Assembly: GCA_036873755.1 (NCBI GenBank)
Contig: JAVTVY010037197.1
Location: forward strand, 1-64,000
Reading direction: 5' to 3'
DNA from: Hanleya hanleyi
Taxonomy: Eukaryota; Mollusca; Polyplacophora; Lepidopleurida; Hanleyidae
Length of the DNA: 64,000 bases
The stretch's first letter is position 1; each line of letters opens with the position of its first letter. Of the stretch, positions 23,096 to 33,364 are shown in pieces. The position numbers and the translations under genes were made by a program. The notes beneath the pieces were generated by a model that searched no databases, had not been told where the DNA came from, and saw nothing but the letters and a program-made list of their open reading frames with translations.

Positions 23096-24023
23096 CATCA
23101 TGGTTCACGACTGCTCCCCTCAACATTGGCATGCAGAAGAATCTGAGAGAAGTTTAGCCATAGTCCATTTATTGTCTCCCACCTACCCAAGATTTAAATG
23201 CAACGTGCTTCCTCGCTTGGCATTAGGATAGATCAAGGATTAATTGGCCCGATGCTCAGGTGAAGAATCAGTCTAACTACTGCATGGTGCGTCGGTTAGG
23301 CAGCATTGGCACTGCCATCACATGTGTAGGCATGCTCATACGATTGAAAATCTACTGAAAGCAAAGTTGGATCCTATTCACTCGTCGTAGTCATCAGGGT
23401 TTATGGTCCGTTGTTAGCTATATTTACAGTAATCACTCTTATAATTCAATCCCCAGATCAAAATTCAATCACCACCCAATTTTGGAGACAAGATTGGTGG
23501 TTGTAATATCAATAAATAAACCATGTCAACAGACAAACTTGCATTTACGGTCTACTTGATCTGCAAAAATAGTTCTCCGAAATAAGCCATGATCAGTGTA
23601 ATTTATTAAGGCTAGGATCAGTAAAGAAATCTGCATCAATGGTGTAAATGTGGAATAACTAGCTCAAAACCTTCGAGATATGCATTAAATATATTTCTAT
23701 AACAATAGAATTTGACATTGAAAGATTAGATCAAATTCAGTGATCTTCAATGAAGTTTTGCTCAACATGCAGATGTGTGTGTGGTAAAATTTTGGAATGG
23801 GTAGCTGTAATCATTCATGCGATATGCTAATCTAAATGAATCTCTGTCATCTTCAGAAGGGTTCTGGCCAATTGCCCACAAGAGCCTGGCTTTTGTCCTT
23901 CAAGAGGTATCATAGTAACATCGATGATGAACAGACAGACGGACGCTGATGACAACAAATTCCCTTTGACCAATGTTGCAGAGGGATAGAAATAACAAGC
24001 AACTCATAGACAAGACAATACAT
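23096..24023. other. No gene; relic of the half-site repeat family
   Basis: Segment 23690-23990 resembles units of the array at 30906-32335 (AATTTGACATTGAAAGATTAG, CAGTGATCTTCAATG) and ends in ACAGACAGACGGACGCTGATG, like the tail at 32270-32310. The remainder shows nothing I can name. Confidence 0.45.
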
Positions 24024-24029
24024 TTTATT
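24024..24029 (-). terminator. Candidate poly(A) signal for SNRPG
   Basis: On the minus strand the sequence reads AATAAA about 360 nt downstream of the SNRPG stop codon. No nearer exact AATAAA was seen on that strand, so this is the likely 3' end signal. Confidence 0.4.
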
Positions 24030-24388
24030 TTAGTAAATACATCAACCTCACATCCAGTTTTCTAGACATTTATCATATGGTTGAAATAAAAAACAAATAA
24101 TGGAATAAAACCAGGAGGTATCTTTGAAAATTCTTGCGAGTTGCAGTTCTAAAAACCCATGCCCACAGGGGCATATATGTTATATGTATGGTACATCGTA
24201 GTTCTGGGTACTTGTAATGGTGTCAGTAGTCCTTTTTGCATGTTCACCTTGGATAGGGATGAACCCTGTGGCACCGATCGCGACTCACTTTATCATGAAC
24301 TTGGTGACCCCAGTGAAATGGATGAAGACGATTGGATGGGAGATGATACAAAAAAATAATGGTAAATCCAAGGAGAATTTTTGTCCAA

Positions 24389-27300
24389 TCAAACTCTGTC
24401 TAGTGATTCCAACAACACGATACTGTTCCCCCGCACGACCTGGAAAATACAAGTATATAAGTTTGTAAGGAACAGAATTTTATTTTGCAATAAACAATTC
24501 TTACCACCGGTGCTATCTCTCCTGGGTACCATGTGAGTACGAACAGAAATATGTACATTTCATCATTCTCTGCGCTACAGGATAACTGAAATTCACCGCA
24601 CTATGTGAATTGAAATTATTTAACTCATTCAACTATTCTCTATGCAAATGGAAGGGGAGTGAGAAAGAGAGAGCGTGAAGTCAGTAGTATGGAAAGTAAA
24701 ACTGGAATGTCAGACTGCATGTACTTTATATTCATCACTGACTCTTATTGTTTAAGTAAATATTAATCTTTTTGTGAACATGGATACTTGACACCCAGTG
24801 CGTCAATTAAAAAATTATTAAAATTGTAATCCAAGAAGTACCGCATTTTACTGTATATTCACGTCCGGTCATACCGGACGTGAATATACAGTAAAATGCG
24901 GACTGAAGGACAGACAGGTTCTGTCACGCACATGCGTTTTTTCACGAGAGCCGATAATGCCACCATCTTGGTCGATGCCTTGCTACAATGAAGAGCCCCA
25001 ATATGGAAGCATTGCGGACTCTCGTGAAAAAACGCATGCGCATGAACCTGCCCTTCAGCCCCATACCTGCTGGTAATATGCGGTACTTCTGGGAATTATG
25101 ATGTGGCTTATTACAAAGCCAAGCTCCGTCCATAGTCTTAACCAGCCCCCAGACCAACAGACAGTCAATTTCACATTTGGAAAGGCAACATTTGGCAAAT
25201 TTAACATGGGAGAGATACAGAAATGTAGCCTGTCCAAATGTAGTCAAAATTGATATTTGGACAAGCATATTTTATACCCTGACTTTGCCACTCACCACCA
25301 TGCCGATGCTGTGTTTTTCTCCTGCTTTCGTTTCTTCTATGCATTCATCCATAACCAGGTTCATGAAGGGGTCGAATCCTCGTAAAACACCGGCCACTTG
25401 ACGTCCCCCATTTAGCTTCACTGAAATAACAAAAAGAATGTCAAGGAAGGAAATACCAACTCCAGAAATTTGGAAGTATGAGATAACATTTTGCGAGTGA
25501 GTCAACAGTTCCTTCTTTGCCGGATGATTGACTACTAAAATTTCAAGATTGATTGCTGGATTGGTAGCTACTGCCCAAGGCTATCCTTCAGCAATCAAGA
25601 GGAAAGTCCCAACTTTTAAGACTGGTTGCACTTATGAGAATACAATACTTTCAAAGATACACTAAACGGAGCATAACTCTGCGAAAAAAATTATGAGCAG
25701 TCAAAAAAGTCACATGCACATCACCACACTGTGAGTACAATATGTTCCAATTTTCTCAACAATCCAATGAAAACAGTGGTAATTATTTTTTGGGGTGGTG
25801 AAGGGGCAACTCAAGAAGAAAGCTGCAGGAAATAGAAAAAGTTACATGCACATGTTAGTTGTGTTCAAAAGAATATTCTGATGATACATGTAAAGGGGCG
25901 TAACTCCAGAAAAAAAAATAATGCAGGAAGTCCAAAAAGTCACATTCACATCAAAAAAACGCAGATTGCTGGCATCTATTAAAGTAACCAGAATGAGAGC
26001 CTGACCAATTTTGATACTGTTGCTCTTTCATCATGGAGGCAGTGATTGATCGGGAGTGAAAAGTGCTATTTATAGTGTGTGATCTGGGTCAATTCAACCA
26101 TAAATTAATGGCGCCATTTGATTGGACAGCTGACTTCTAGTATGTGATTCTAGTGGAGCCGGATCGGAGTCCTGGATTGTGAGTGTCGATACGAGACTTT
26201 CATCTGACAGCATCAACTGACAGCATTACCATACATTGTAACATGGCTGGTGCATCCATCTTTTGTCTTCCCTAATGACCACTAACAGGCAAGGGCAAAT
26301 ACTCTTACTTTGACAGTTCGGAAACTTCCGTATTTAGTGATATGACTTTCTCTGTCACTCCGGCTCTTTTAGCGCACATGTCCTCCATATATTTGGTCAT
26401 TTTCTCCAGCGCCAAAGGTAAAACTTCTTCATTTCTCATGGCTGGATTTTACCAAGAATAAACACCAGATGGGACGTAAACATTAAATTTATGCATCACT
26501 ATTACATTAAACTCTTTGGAGATCAGCAATGACATGCCAAGCTCTTTAAGTGGCCGGGCTTACAGTTAATATGAAAACTTCAAATTCTTATATCACAATG
26601 ACTTCACTTTTCGGAGTTACTTTCATTCTAGTTTATATGAACACAGGCAGTGACTTTTTTTGTTTTGTTTTCGCCTGATATGTCCTGGGTTTCACATCTA
26701 TCATGCCAAGCCATCAGCTTATCTTTGGCAGATGAAAAAAATAACAAAATTAGACATGGGACAAACATTGTCAGTATCGTTATGACCCCATATCGGACAT
26801 GTCCATGTTTTTCAATGCAAATAAATCTTTAACTAACAAATTATGGGTATTCAGACATGGCAACACTATCAAAGTCAACACTATCAAAGTCACTACCGAC
26901 TACTGGAGAGGTTGCATCCCGAAATGTCTCAGATTCCTTTCAACGGTGATTGTGTTAATGTTGTCGGTCTGAATAGGCATTGACTAGATTGGGAAAACAC
27001 GGATGTGTCCAGATTTAGGGATGTACCAGGAATGAGGCCAGTTGAAAGGTCTGAGTGATATGAGAAACTTGGCTGTGATCTGGGTCGGTAAGGGGCAGCT
27101 TTTCTCATTTTGGGATCGGTGACTGGGATCATTGAAGACAAATTATACTTACGATTCAGTCTTCTGTCCATATATCTAGAAAAGAAAAATGAAAACCAGT
27201 ATATTAATATTATGGGAATTGTAATCCAGAGAGAGAGAATTACGGTTTAATGGAATTGTAATCCAAACTGCCAGGGGTCGAAATAATACCTGCCTGGCTG

Positions 27301-27907
27301 ATCGTGTGCCCAGAACAATTTGATAAATCAGATTTTCGGGTATAAACAGGTCAGGCAAAAGGACTAACTGTGATATACATCCCAATTGAGATAAAATATC
27401 GCACTTTGGATATTTTTTTATACTTCCATATTTTCAAGCTGGAATACTTTGTTCTGTTCGTATAAAGACATAAAACAGTGGTGGATGATGGGAAGTATAC
27501 TGCAACAACAACACGAAAAATAATGCATGTAAATTCAATATCAGAGAATATAATTTCTGCGAGAAAAAGTCGGCAAAATTATACAATCTCATTGGCAGTT
27601 TTGTGAAGTAGATTCTATCTTGTTTTTTTCTAGTTTATATGCCGAAATTCGCCATTACCGTTTTTTTTATGAAAATCGGTCAAAATATCCCAGTTAGGAT
27701 ATATTTCAATATCCAACGTTGGATTTAATTTCCCAAGTGGGAAATATATATCCTAGTTAGTCCTTTGCTCTGATGCTCTGATGCTCTGTTCAAGGTTTGC
27801 AACAACAACAACAACACTGAAAGAGTCCTTATATTTTTCCACCCTTGTAGGCATTGTTTATCAAAATATACTCACTTTTTCAGTTCTGGAGGATGTGCTT
27901 TACTCAT
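24389..27907 (-). CDS. SNRPG: Small nuclear ribonucleoprotein G (Sm-G), four exons
   Basis: Coding exons on the minus strand are 27907-27876, 27175-27153, 25420-25296 and 24439-24389. They sum to 231 nt: 76 residues plus TGA, exactly the size of human SNRPG. Exon 1 encodes [10 protein letters not shown], exon 2 YMDRRLN, exon 3 the Sm1 motif ([20 protein letters not shown]), and exon 4 the Sm2 part ([15 protein letters not shown]). All introns are GT-AG (donors GTGAGT, GTAAGT, GTGAGT; acceptors TTTTCTAG, TTATTTCAG, TTTTCCAG), and split codons match across junctions. Sm-G is one of seven Sm proteins forming the ring around U1, U2, U4 and U5 snRNAs. Exon 2 is a 23-nt micro-exon. Intron 3 carries a foldback element. 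Confidence 0.97.
24826..25101. mobile_element. Foldback MITE in SNRPG intron 3
   Basis: Outer arms match as inverted repeats: AATCCAAGAAGTACCGCAT on the left against ATGCGGTACTTCTGGGAATT on the right. An inner block with CATGCGTTTTTTCACGAGAG lies near 24930 and its inverse CTCTCGTGAAAAAACGCATG near 25020. A short centre (about 24960-25010) is unpaired. The left arm is interrupted by the perfect palindrome at 24841-24901. Confidence 0.8.
24841..24901. repeat. 61-bp perfect palindrome (29-bp arms, 3-nt loop)
   Basis: The left arm 24841-24869 (starting CCGCATTTTACTGTATATTC) and right arm 24873-24901 are exact inverse complements around CAT. The arm ends in ACGTCCGGT. It sits inside the left arm of the foldback MITE, where the right arm has unrelated sequence, and has no obvious target duplication. 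Confidence 0.95.
25640..25975. repeat. Degenerate tandem repeat in SNRPG intron 2 side
   Basis: Units around 25690 and 25910 share GGCGTAACTC/GCATAACTC, AAAAAATTATG and GTCACATGCACATC. Two to three diverged copies, no coding content. Confidence 0.5.
27696..27756. repeat. Nested hairpin in SNRPG intron 1
   Basis: ATCCAACGTTGGAT is a 14-bp perfect palindrome at about 27710. It is followed by TTTCCCAAGTGGGAAA, and the pair is bracketed by GGATATATTTC and GAAATATATATCC. The function is unknown. Confidence 0.6.
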
Positions 27908-28945
27908 TTTGGAATATTATTCTACTGGATTTGACTAAAATTGTTTATACAACACCAAGTTAATTGCTCTAATTCTGCGTGTGCGCCGGTTCCCGCGGCG
28001 TGTTCCCAACAATGGCCGCTTTCGTTCGTTTCGTAGCAAGTGCGTGTTTTCGCTTCCGTTTTGTGATCAGGGGTTCTTTTGCTGAATATAATGTTTGTAA
28101 AACATATTACTAGAATACAAGACTCGTAGTTGTTTAATATTAGTGTTTTACGGGTTGTAAAGCTGTTAATTAAGACAATTTCTAATTTTATTAATTCGGA
28201 TATTTCCGATTGTCCCCAAAGCTCCTCTGCCAGCACAATTGCGGCCATGTTGGAACTTCTTGTCCAAAACTAAAACTTATTTTCTTCAGAATTACGAGAT
28301 TTTTTCGGAAACCAATTCATTAAGTACACTTTGTAAGTATTCAATTCATTGAAAAACGTGTCCATTATAGTAAATTTAAGGCATTCCATCACTGAAGTGA
28401 TGCGGCTTCACTGTCGCATAACGTACATTGATTTGCTATATTCATACATTCGTGAGACGCAGGGTTTGAGACGCATTCTCGTAATCGGATATTTCCGAGT
28501 TATTTTGACCATCCGCCATTTTATCGTCGATGGTTGGTTGAACGGGCATCCAACCAAAATTTGTCCAGGTATTGTTGTCAGAATCATTCACATTTACTGG
28601 TGATCGAGGCTGTACGAATACTATAACATGTGAGACAATGTGGAGAACCACTTCAGAAACTATTCCATCCTCTGGGGATGTGTAGTTTTAGAGTCCAAAG
28701 AAGCTGGCCTCAGAATCATAAATTTTTCAGCCATGATTGAATGTACACGACCGCTGAAAACAGTACTCCAGTCTCCATCAGAACAAAAATGAAGTTTGTG
28801 AATATTTGCGAGTGCCCTGTGATTGTTAAGAGATTAGATAAATAAGATAATGCTTTATTTGCATACACCCCATATGGGCAGTGCAATCAAGTGAAATACA
28901 ATGACATTTATAAACAATACAAGCATACCAAATCAGTCAACAGCA
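27908..28945. other. Upstream region of SNRPG, no second gene confirmed
   Basis: The 5' UTR and promoter of SNRPG should lie just above 27907. A GC-rich patch (GTTCCCGCGGCGTGTTCCC) is at 27985-28010, and no TATA box is seen at a fitting distance. Two minus-strand ATGs in good context, at about 28248 (MAAIVLAEELWG) and 28522 (MADGQNNSEISDYE), both precede a shared CGGAAATATCCGA. They could be first exons but nothing downstream supports them. Confidence 0.4.
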
Positions 28946-29608
28946 CTATTGTGTGTCCCAACTAATCTATTGAGAACGTTTTGTTTGATTTTTTGAGAAA
29001 TATATATTGTTGTGTTCTGAAACTTATGTCACTGGTAAAATGCAATTATTATAGTATTCATTCAAAATATTAGCAAACAACATTCTGTAGAACTATCTGT
29101 TTGAAACATTTTCTGTTTTGGGTGTCATTCTCTGGGTTAAATATTGGCGTCAGCCATTGTTGATTTGGACCAGTTCAATACTCGTAGGTTTGATAGGCAT
29201 TCTTTTCCATTCATGGAATTTTTACAGTTCCACAATGTCACAAAACAACAATAATGCCATGATGTCACAATAAGACGTTACAAAGACAATTTATCAATAC
29301 TGACCACAGTAGCAACGTCATAGCGTTGACCCTGACGTCACAATAGAAAATGACAACCTCCCACTCCTTTGCACATATGGGACAGTCCCCCTCAGCCTTG
29401 GCGACGTCAAAATTTAACCCAGAGAATGACACCCAAAACAGAAAATGTTTCAAACAGATAGTTCTACTGAGTGCTGTTCGGTAATATTTTGACTGAATAC
29501 TATAATATTTGCATTGTACTAGTGACGTAAGTTTCAGAACACAACAATATATATTTTTCCAAAAATCGGACAAAACGTTCTCAATAGATTAGTTGGGACA
29601 CACAATAG
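28946..29608. mobile_element. 663-bp foldback element with about 200-bp TIRs
   Basis: Starts CTATTGTGTGTCCCAACTA and ends with the exact inverse. Matching inner blocks include TCTATTGAGAACGTTTTGT, ATTGTTGTGTTCTGAAAC and TTTTCTGTTTTGGGTGTC on both arms. The unpaired centre is about 29160-29400. No clear target duplication. A 102-codon minus-strand frame inside reflects one arm and has no domain. Confidence 0.85.
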
Positions 29609-30078
29609 AATGAGCTCAAGTGGAATAAATATGTCATTTAACATATCTGATGGTCACAAGATGGAAAGTTCAACTGGCAGATAATATGGATAAAGACTGT
29701 TATTTATAGTAATTTAGGGTGCCACTGTATACGCTATGAGAAAATATTGAGACAATTATGAAGTTCATATAGGCTATATGCGCTTAGGGGTATTTTTTCA
29801 TATCGTAGTAAAAATACTCAAAAGGTAAAGTGAGTCCGGTAAATTTACGACAGTTTGCTAACTCAACGTCGTTGAAAAAGTGGTATATATACTGACAAAA
29901 TAGTGCTACATAAAGGCGAGAAGTAATTTGACATGATGATTTGAAATTGTTCAGATGGTGAAAGTTAATGAATCAAACTGAAAATATACACGACAGAGTT
30001 CAGTAAAAAGCCCCATTCTTGGGGCTGTATAATTGGAACAGTGCAGGATAAAAGGAATCTCATTTTCTATGACGTTAT
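29609..30078. other. No gene seen
   Basis: Non-coding AT-rich sequence between two transposable elements. Confidence 0.6.
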
Positions 30079-30244
30079 CAGGGCCATATCTAGAGCCATT
30101 TTGATACCTGTTAAGGGGTATGGGCACCCAAACTTTACAGCCAATTTTAATGCTTTTTACATACAAATGCACCCAAATACATATAAATGCGCCCCAAAAA
30201 AGGCAAGAAAGGGTGTCCCCAAATCAACTCTGGATATGGCCCTG
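30079..30244. mobile_element. 166-bp CAGGGCC MITE, 5-bp TSD
   Basis: Starts CAGGGCCATATCTAGAG and ends CTCTGGATATGGCCCTG, nearly perfect inverted repeats. Exact GTTAT lies on both sides (30074-30078 and 30245-30249). Same type as 8359-8594. Confidence 0.85.
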
Positions 30245-30648
30245 GTTATGTCATTTGACATGCTGGAATCCATGTGCCCTGTGAAATATTCTCTGAAGGG
30301 AATGATACCATAATTTTCTAATTGAAATTCAATACAGACGTGACAGACACAATGACCAACAGACAAAATGACCATGTAGAAAATGGCCAATAGATCAAAT
30401 CATAATGGTCAAAATAACTGAGGAAATAATGACCAACAGACACACTGACAATGGAAAAATACTGGCAACCAACAGACACTAGCCATGGGCAAACTTAACT
30501 GACCAACAGACTCAATATCATTAATGAACAAAATGAACAATAGACTAAATAGGAGTGGACAAAATTACTAATGAACAAAATGGCAATGAACAGAATAACA
30601 AACAGACACACTGACAATGGACAAAATAACCAATAGACACAATGGCCA

Positions 30649-32599
30649 CAGTCTGAAAAAATAGCCCATTGGGCTTCAATACCCCTCGGCTATCAGTTAT
30701 TGTCTACACCCAGCAATCATGCAATGTATAATATCATCAGTGTATTTTTAGAACTAGATTAACAAAATTTTTATCTAGTAGGGTTGACTGTAGTTCAGGT
30801 TTTACCAAGGCCTGAGGTTCTAGTAGAGCATGACCGAATTCTTAGCTCTAAATATACTCTTCTAAAAAGCTTATAATCAAATCAATTGCTTTTATCTTGG
30901 AAATATAGATCAAGGTCAGTCATCTTCAAAAAAATTCAAGTCATTTCTAACTTGATTGCATCGGGAACATGGATTCGGAGATCTTAGACTTAACATATAG
31001 AATTTGACCTTTTAAAAATAGGTCAAGGTCAGTGATATTCTTCAATAGACTTCAGGTCCAGCCATAAGTGGTATAAATTTGGGCAATGTAGATATAATCT
31101 TTCATGAAATACTGTACTGAATAGAATCTGACCTGGATAAAATAGGTCAAGGTCAGTCATCTTCAGCACACCTTTGGAGCATCACCAGATGTACACATAT
31201 TATTAATTTGGAAAGCCTAGCTATATTCTTCATGTTATATCGTAATAAACAGTATATGACCTTGAAAAAATAGGTCAAAGTCAGTCAACTGGGATAGGCT
31301 TCTAGTCAATCACCAGTTGCATAAGCAATATGAATTCGGGAGACCCCAGCAAATACTAAAATTTGACCTTGATAAAATAGGTCAAGGTCAGTCATCTTCA
31401 GTACATGTCTGGACCTTTGCCAGATGTATACATAGTATTAATTTGGAAAGCCTAGATATATTTCTTCATAACAGACCATAATAAACAGTATATGACCTTG
31501 AAAAATAGGTCAAGGTCAGTCAACTGGGATAGGCTTCTAGTCAATCACCAGTTGCATAAGTAATATGAATTTGGAGACCCCAGTTTCCATCCTTCATAAA
31601 ATAAAGCAAATATTAAATTTGACCTTGATAAATACGCCAAGGTCAGTCATCTTCAGTACACCTCTGGACCTTCGCCAGATGTATACATAATATTAATTTG
31701 AGAAGCCCAGATATATTTCTTTATGTTAGACCATAATAAACAGTATATGACCTTGAAAAAATAGGTCAAGGTCAGTCAACTTGGATGGACTTCTAGTCAA
31801 TCACCAGTTACATAAGTAATATGAATTTGGAGGCCATAGCTTCAATCCTTCAAAAAACATGGCAAATACTATAATTTGACCTTGATAAAATAGGTCAAGG
31901 TCAGTCATCTTCAGTACACCTCTGGACCTTCGCCAGATGTATACATAGCATTAATTTGAAAAGTCTAGCTTTATTTCTTCATGTTATATCATAATAAACA
32001 GTAAATGACCTATAAAAAATAGGTCAAGGTCAGTCAACTGGAATAAGCTTCTAGTCAATCACGAGTTGCATATATAATATGAATTTGGAGACCCTAGCTT
32101 TAATTCTTCCAAAAATATAGCAAATACTAGGATTTGACCTTGATAAAATAGGTCAAGGTCAGTCATTTTTAATAGGCTTCTGACCCTTCACCCAATACAT
32201 ATGTGGTATGAATTCACAATGCCTGGCTATAATTCTTCTTGAGATATCGTGTTCACAAGAAAGATGGACAGACAGACGGACAGACAGATGGACAGACGAC
32301 GCTGACGACGACAATACCCTTCGGGCAAAATTTGCCCGAGGGTTAATAACATTCAGGCCACTTCTCAAAACTGGGCATGCTAGGATGTGTGTCTTACCAA
32401 ATATGATGCTATGTATTGCTGGCTCAAGGCATGCTACATCCCATTTATGGATCACTGGCATATACCATTGCTATCGAGGAATGCATGCCCCAATTTTGAT
32501 AAGCTCCCTTATTTTGATGTCTGATGGAAATTGCCCTTGTCCAAGTGTTTATCCTGTTACTCTGAGGAATGACTATCAGTATGCTTATTTCAGACCCTG
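30649..32599. mobile_element. CAGGGTCTGAAA-ended element carrying an internal array
   Basis: The left end CAGTCTGAAAAAATAG matches the inverse of the right end (ATTTCAGACCCTG). Flanks AATGGCCA and AATGACAA agree at 6 of 8 positions, consistent with an 8-bp hAT duplication placed in repetitive DNA. Most of its body is the tandem array at 30906-32335. No transposase seen. Confidence 0.5.
30906..32335. repeat. About 245-bp tandem array rich in TCAAGGTCA
   Basis: Alternating half-units contain TTGACCTTGATAAAATAGG followed by TCAAGGTCAGTCATCTTC, or TATGACCTTGAAAAAATAGG followed by TCAAGGTCAGTCAACTGG. Nine exact TCAAGGTCA motifs lie between about 30912 and 32159, many paired with an upstream inverse TGACCTTGA. 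The array closes with a GACAGACGGACAGACAG stretch and an inverted pair (CCCTTCGGGCAAA and TTTGCCCGAGGG). Confidence 0.85.
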
Positions 32600-32860
32600 A
32601 ATGACAATGGACAAAATAAACAACACACAAGATGGCTATGTTCCTAATTACCAACAGACACATTGAATGGTTCACTAATAAAATGTCCAAGAACAAAAAA
32701 GGCAGGAACAAAACTTATAGTACATGTACAACTTGGCTAAGCACAAAATGGTCAACAGACTTATAGAATAAAAATGCCCTAATCAAATTGACCGACCAAT
32801 GAAAAATGACCAATAGACAGAATAACCATGAGCACTGATCACTGAAAAATAACCCTTTCC

Positions 32861-33364
32861 GGAAAGTATCTGATCTCCCCTTGAATAACTGCCGCTCTCT
32901 AAGGTATGAAAAGCTGCTTCCGGGAAGTAGTCGCCTCGGTTTCACTTTTACCAAAGGCACTCGCAATTATTTTGAATAATATATTGATAAATGGTTCCAG
33001 AATATCTGTTTAAAAAAACTATTGTTTTTATTTTTTTACATGAACCGATGGATCATGATGGTGTACATTACGAAGATAATTTTCTGGAAAAATCGAATAT
33101 TTAATATCTAAAAATAATTGTGAGTGGCTTTGGTACGTTATATCGGAAGTTCTCTGCACCAACATGCCCCAAGTCGAACAAGGGAGAACGAGATAAAACC
33201 CTTTCCGAATGTATAAAATTGTCTATATGCCTGAGGCCCTTCATGACTTTGGGCATGCGCATCATGGTGATTGATCTTTTGAATTGATTGAACCGATACG
33301 TTCTAAATATGTTCAATATTTCTTTTTGCCAGGTTAAGCCATCTGTCTTATTTGTGCCGTGATA
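32861..33364 (+). other. NFYA upstream region and 5' UTR acceptor
   Basis: A splice acceptor (TTTCTTTTTGCCAG) ends at 33332, so the 33 nt before the ATG form the end of a 5' UTR spliced to an unseen upstream leader exon. No TATA box stands near the ATG. Confidence 0.5.

Larger units (their letters stand above)
30342..32860. repeat. Degenerate minisatellite split by a transposon
   Basis: Variants of AATGACCAACAGACAAAATG run from 30342 to 30648 and resume at 32600-32860. The element at 30649-32599 sits between the halves. Confidence 0.65.

Noticed and set aside
28442..28651. First exon starting MADGQNNSEISDYE
   Set aside because: Good-looking start but no downstream exon could be linked; left as a remark only.
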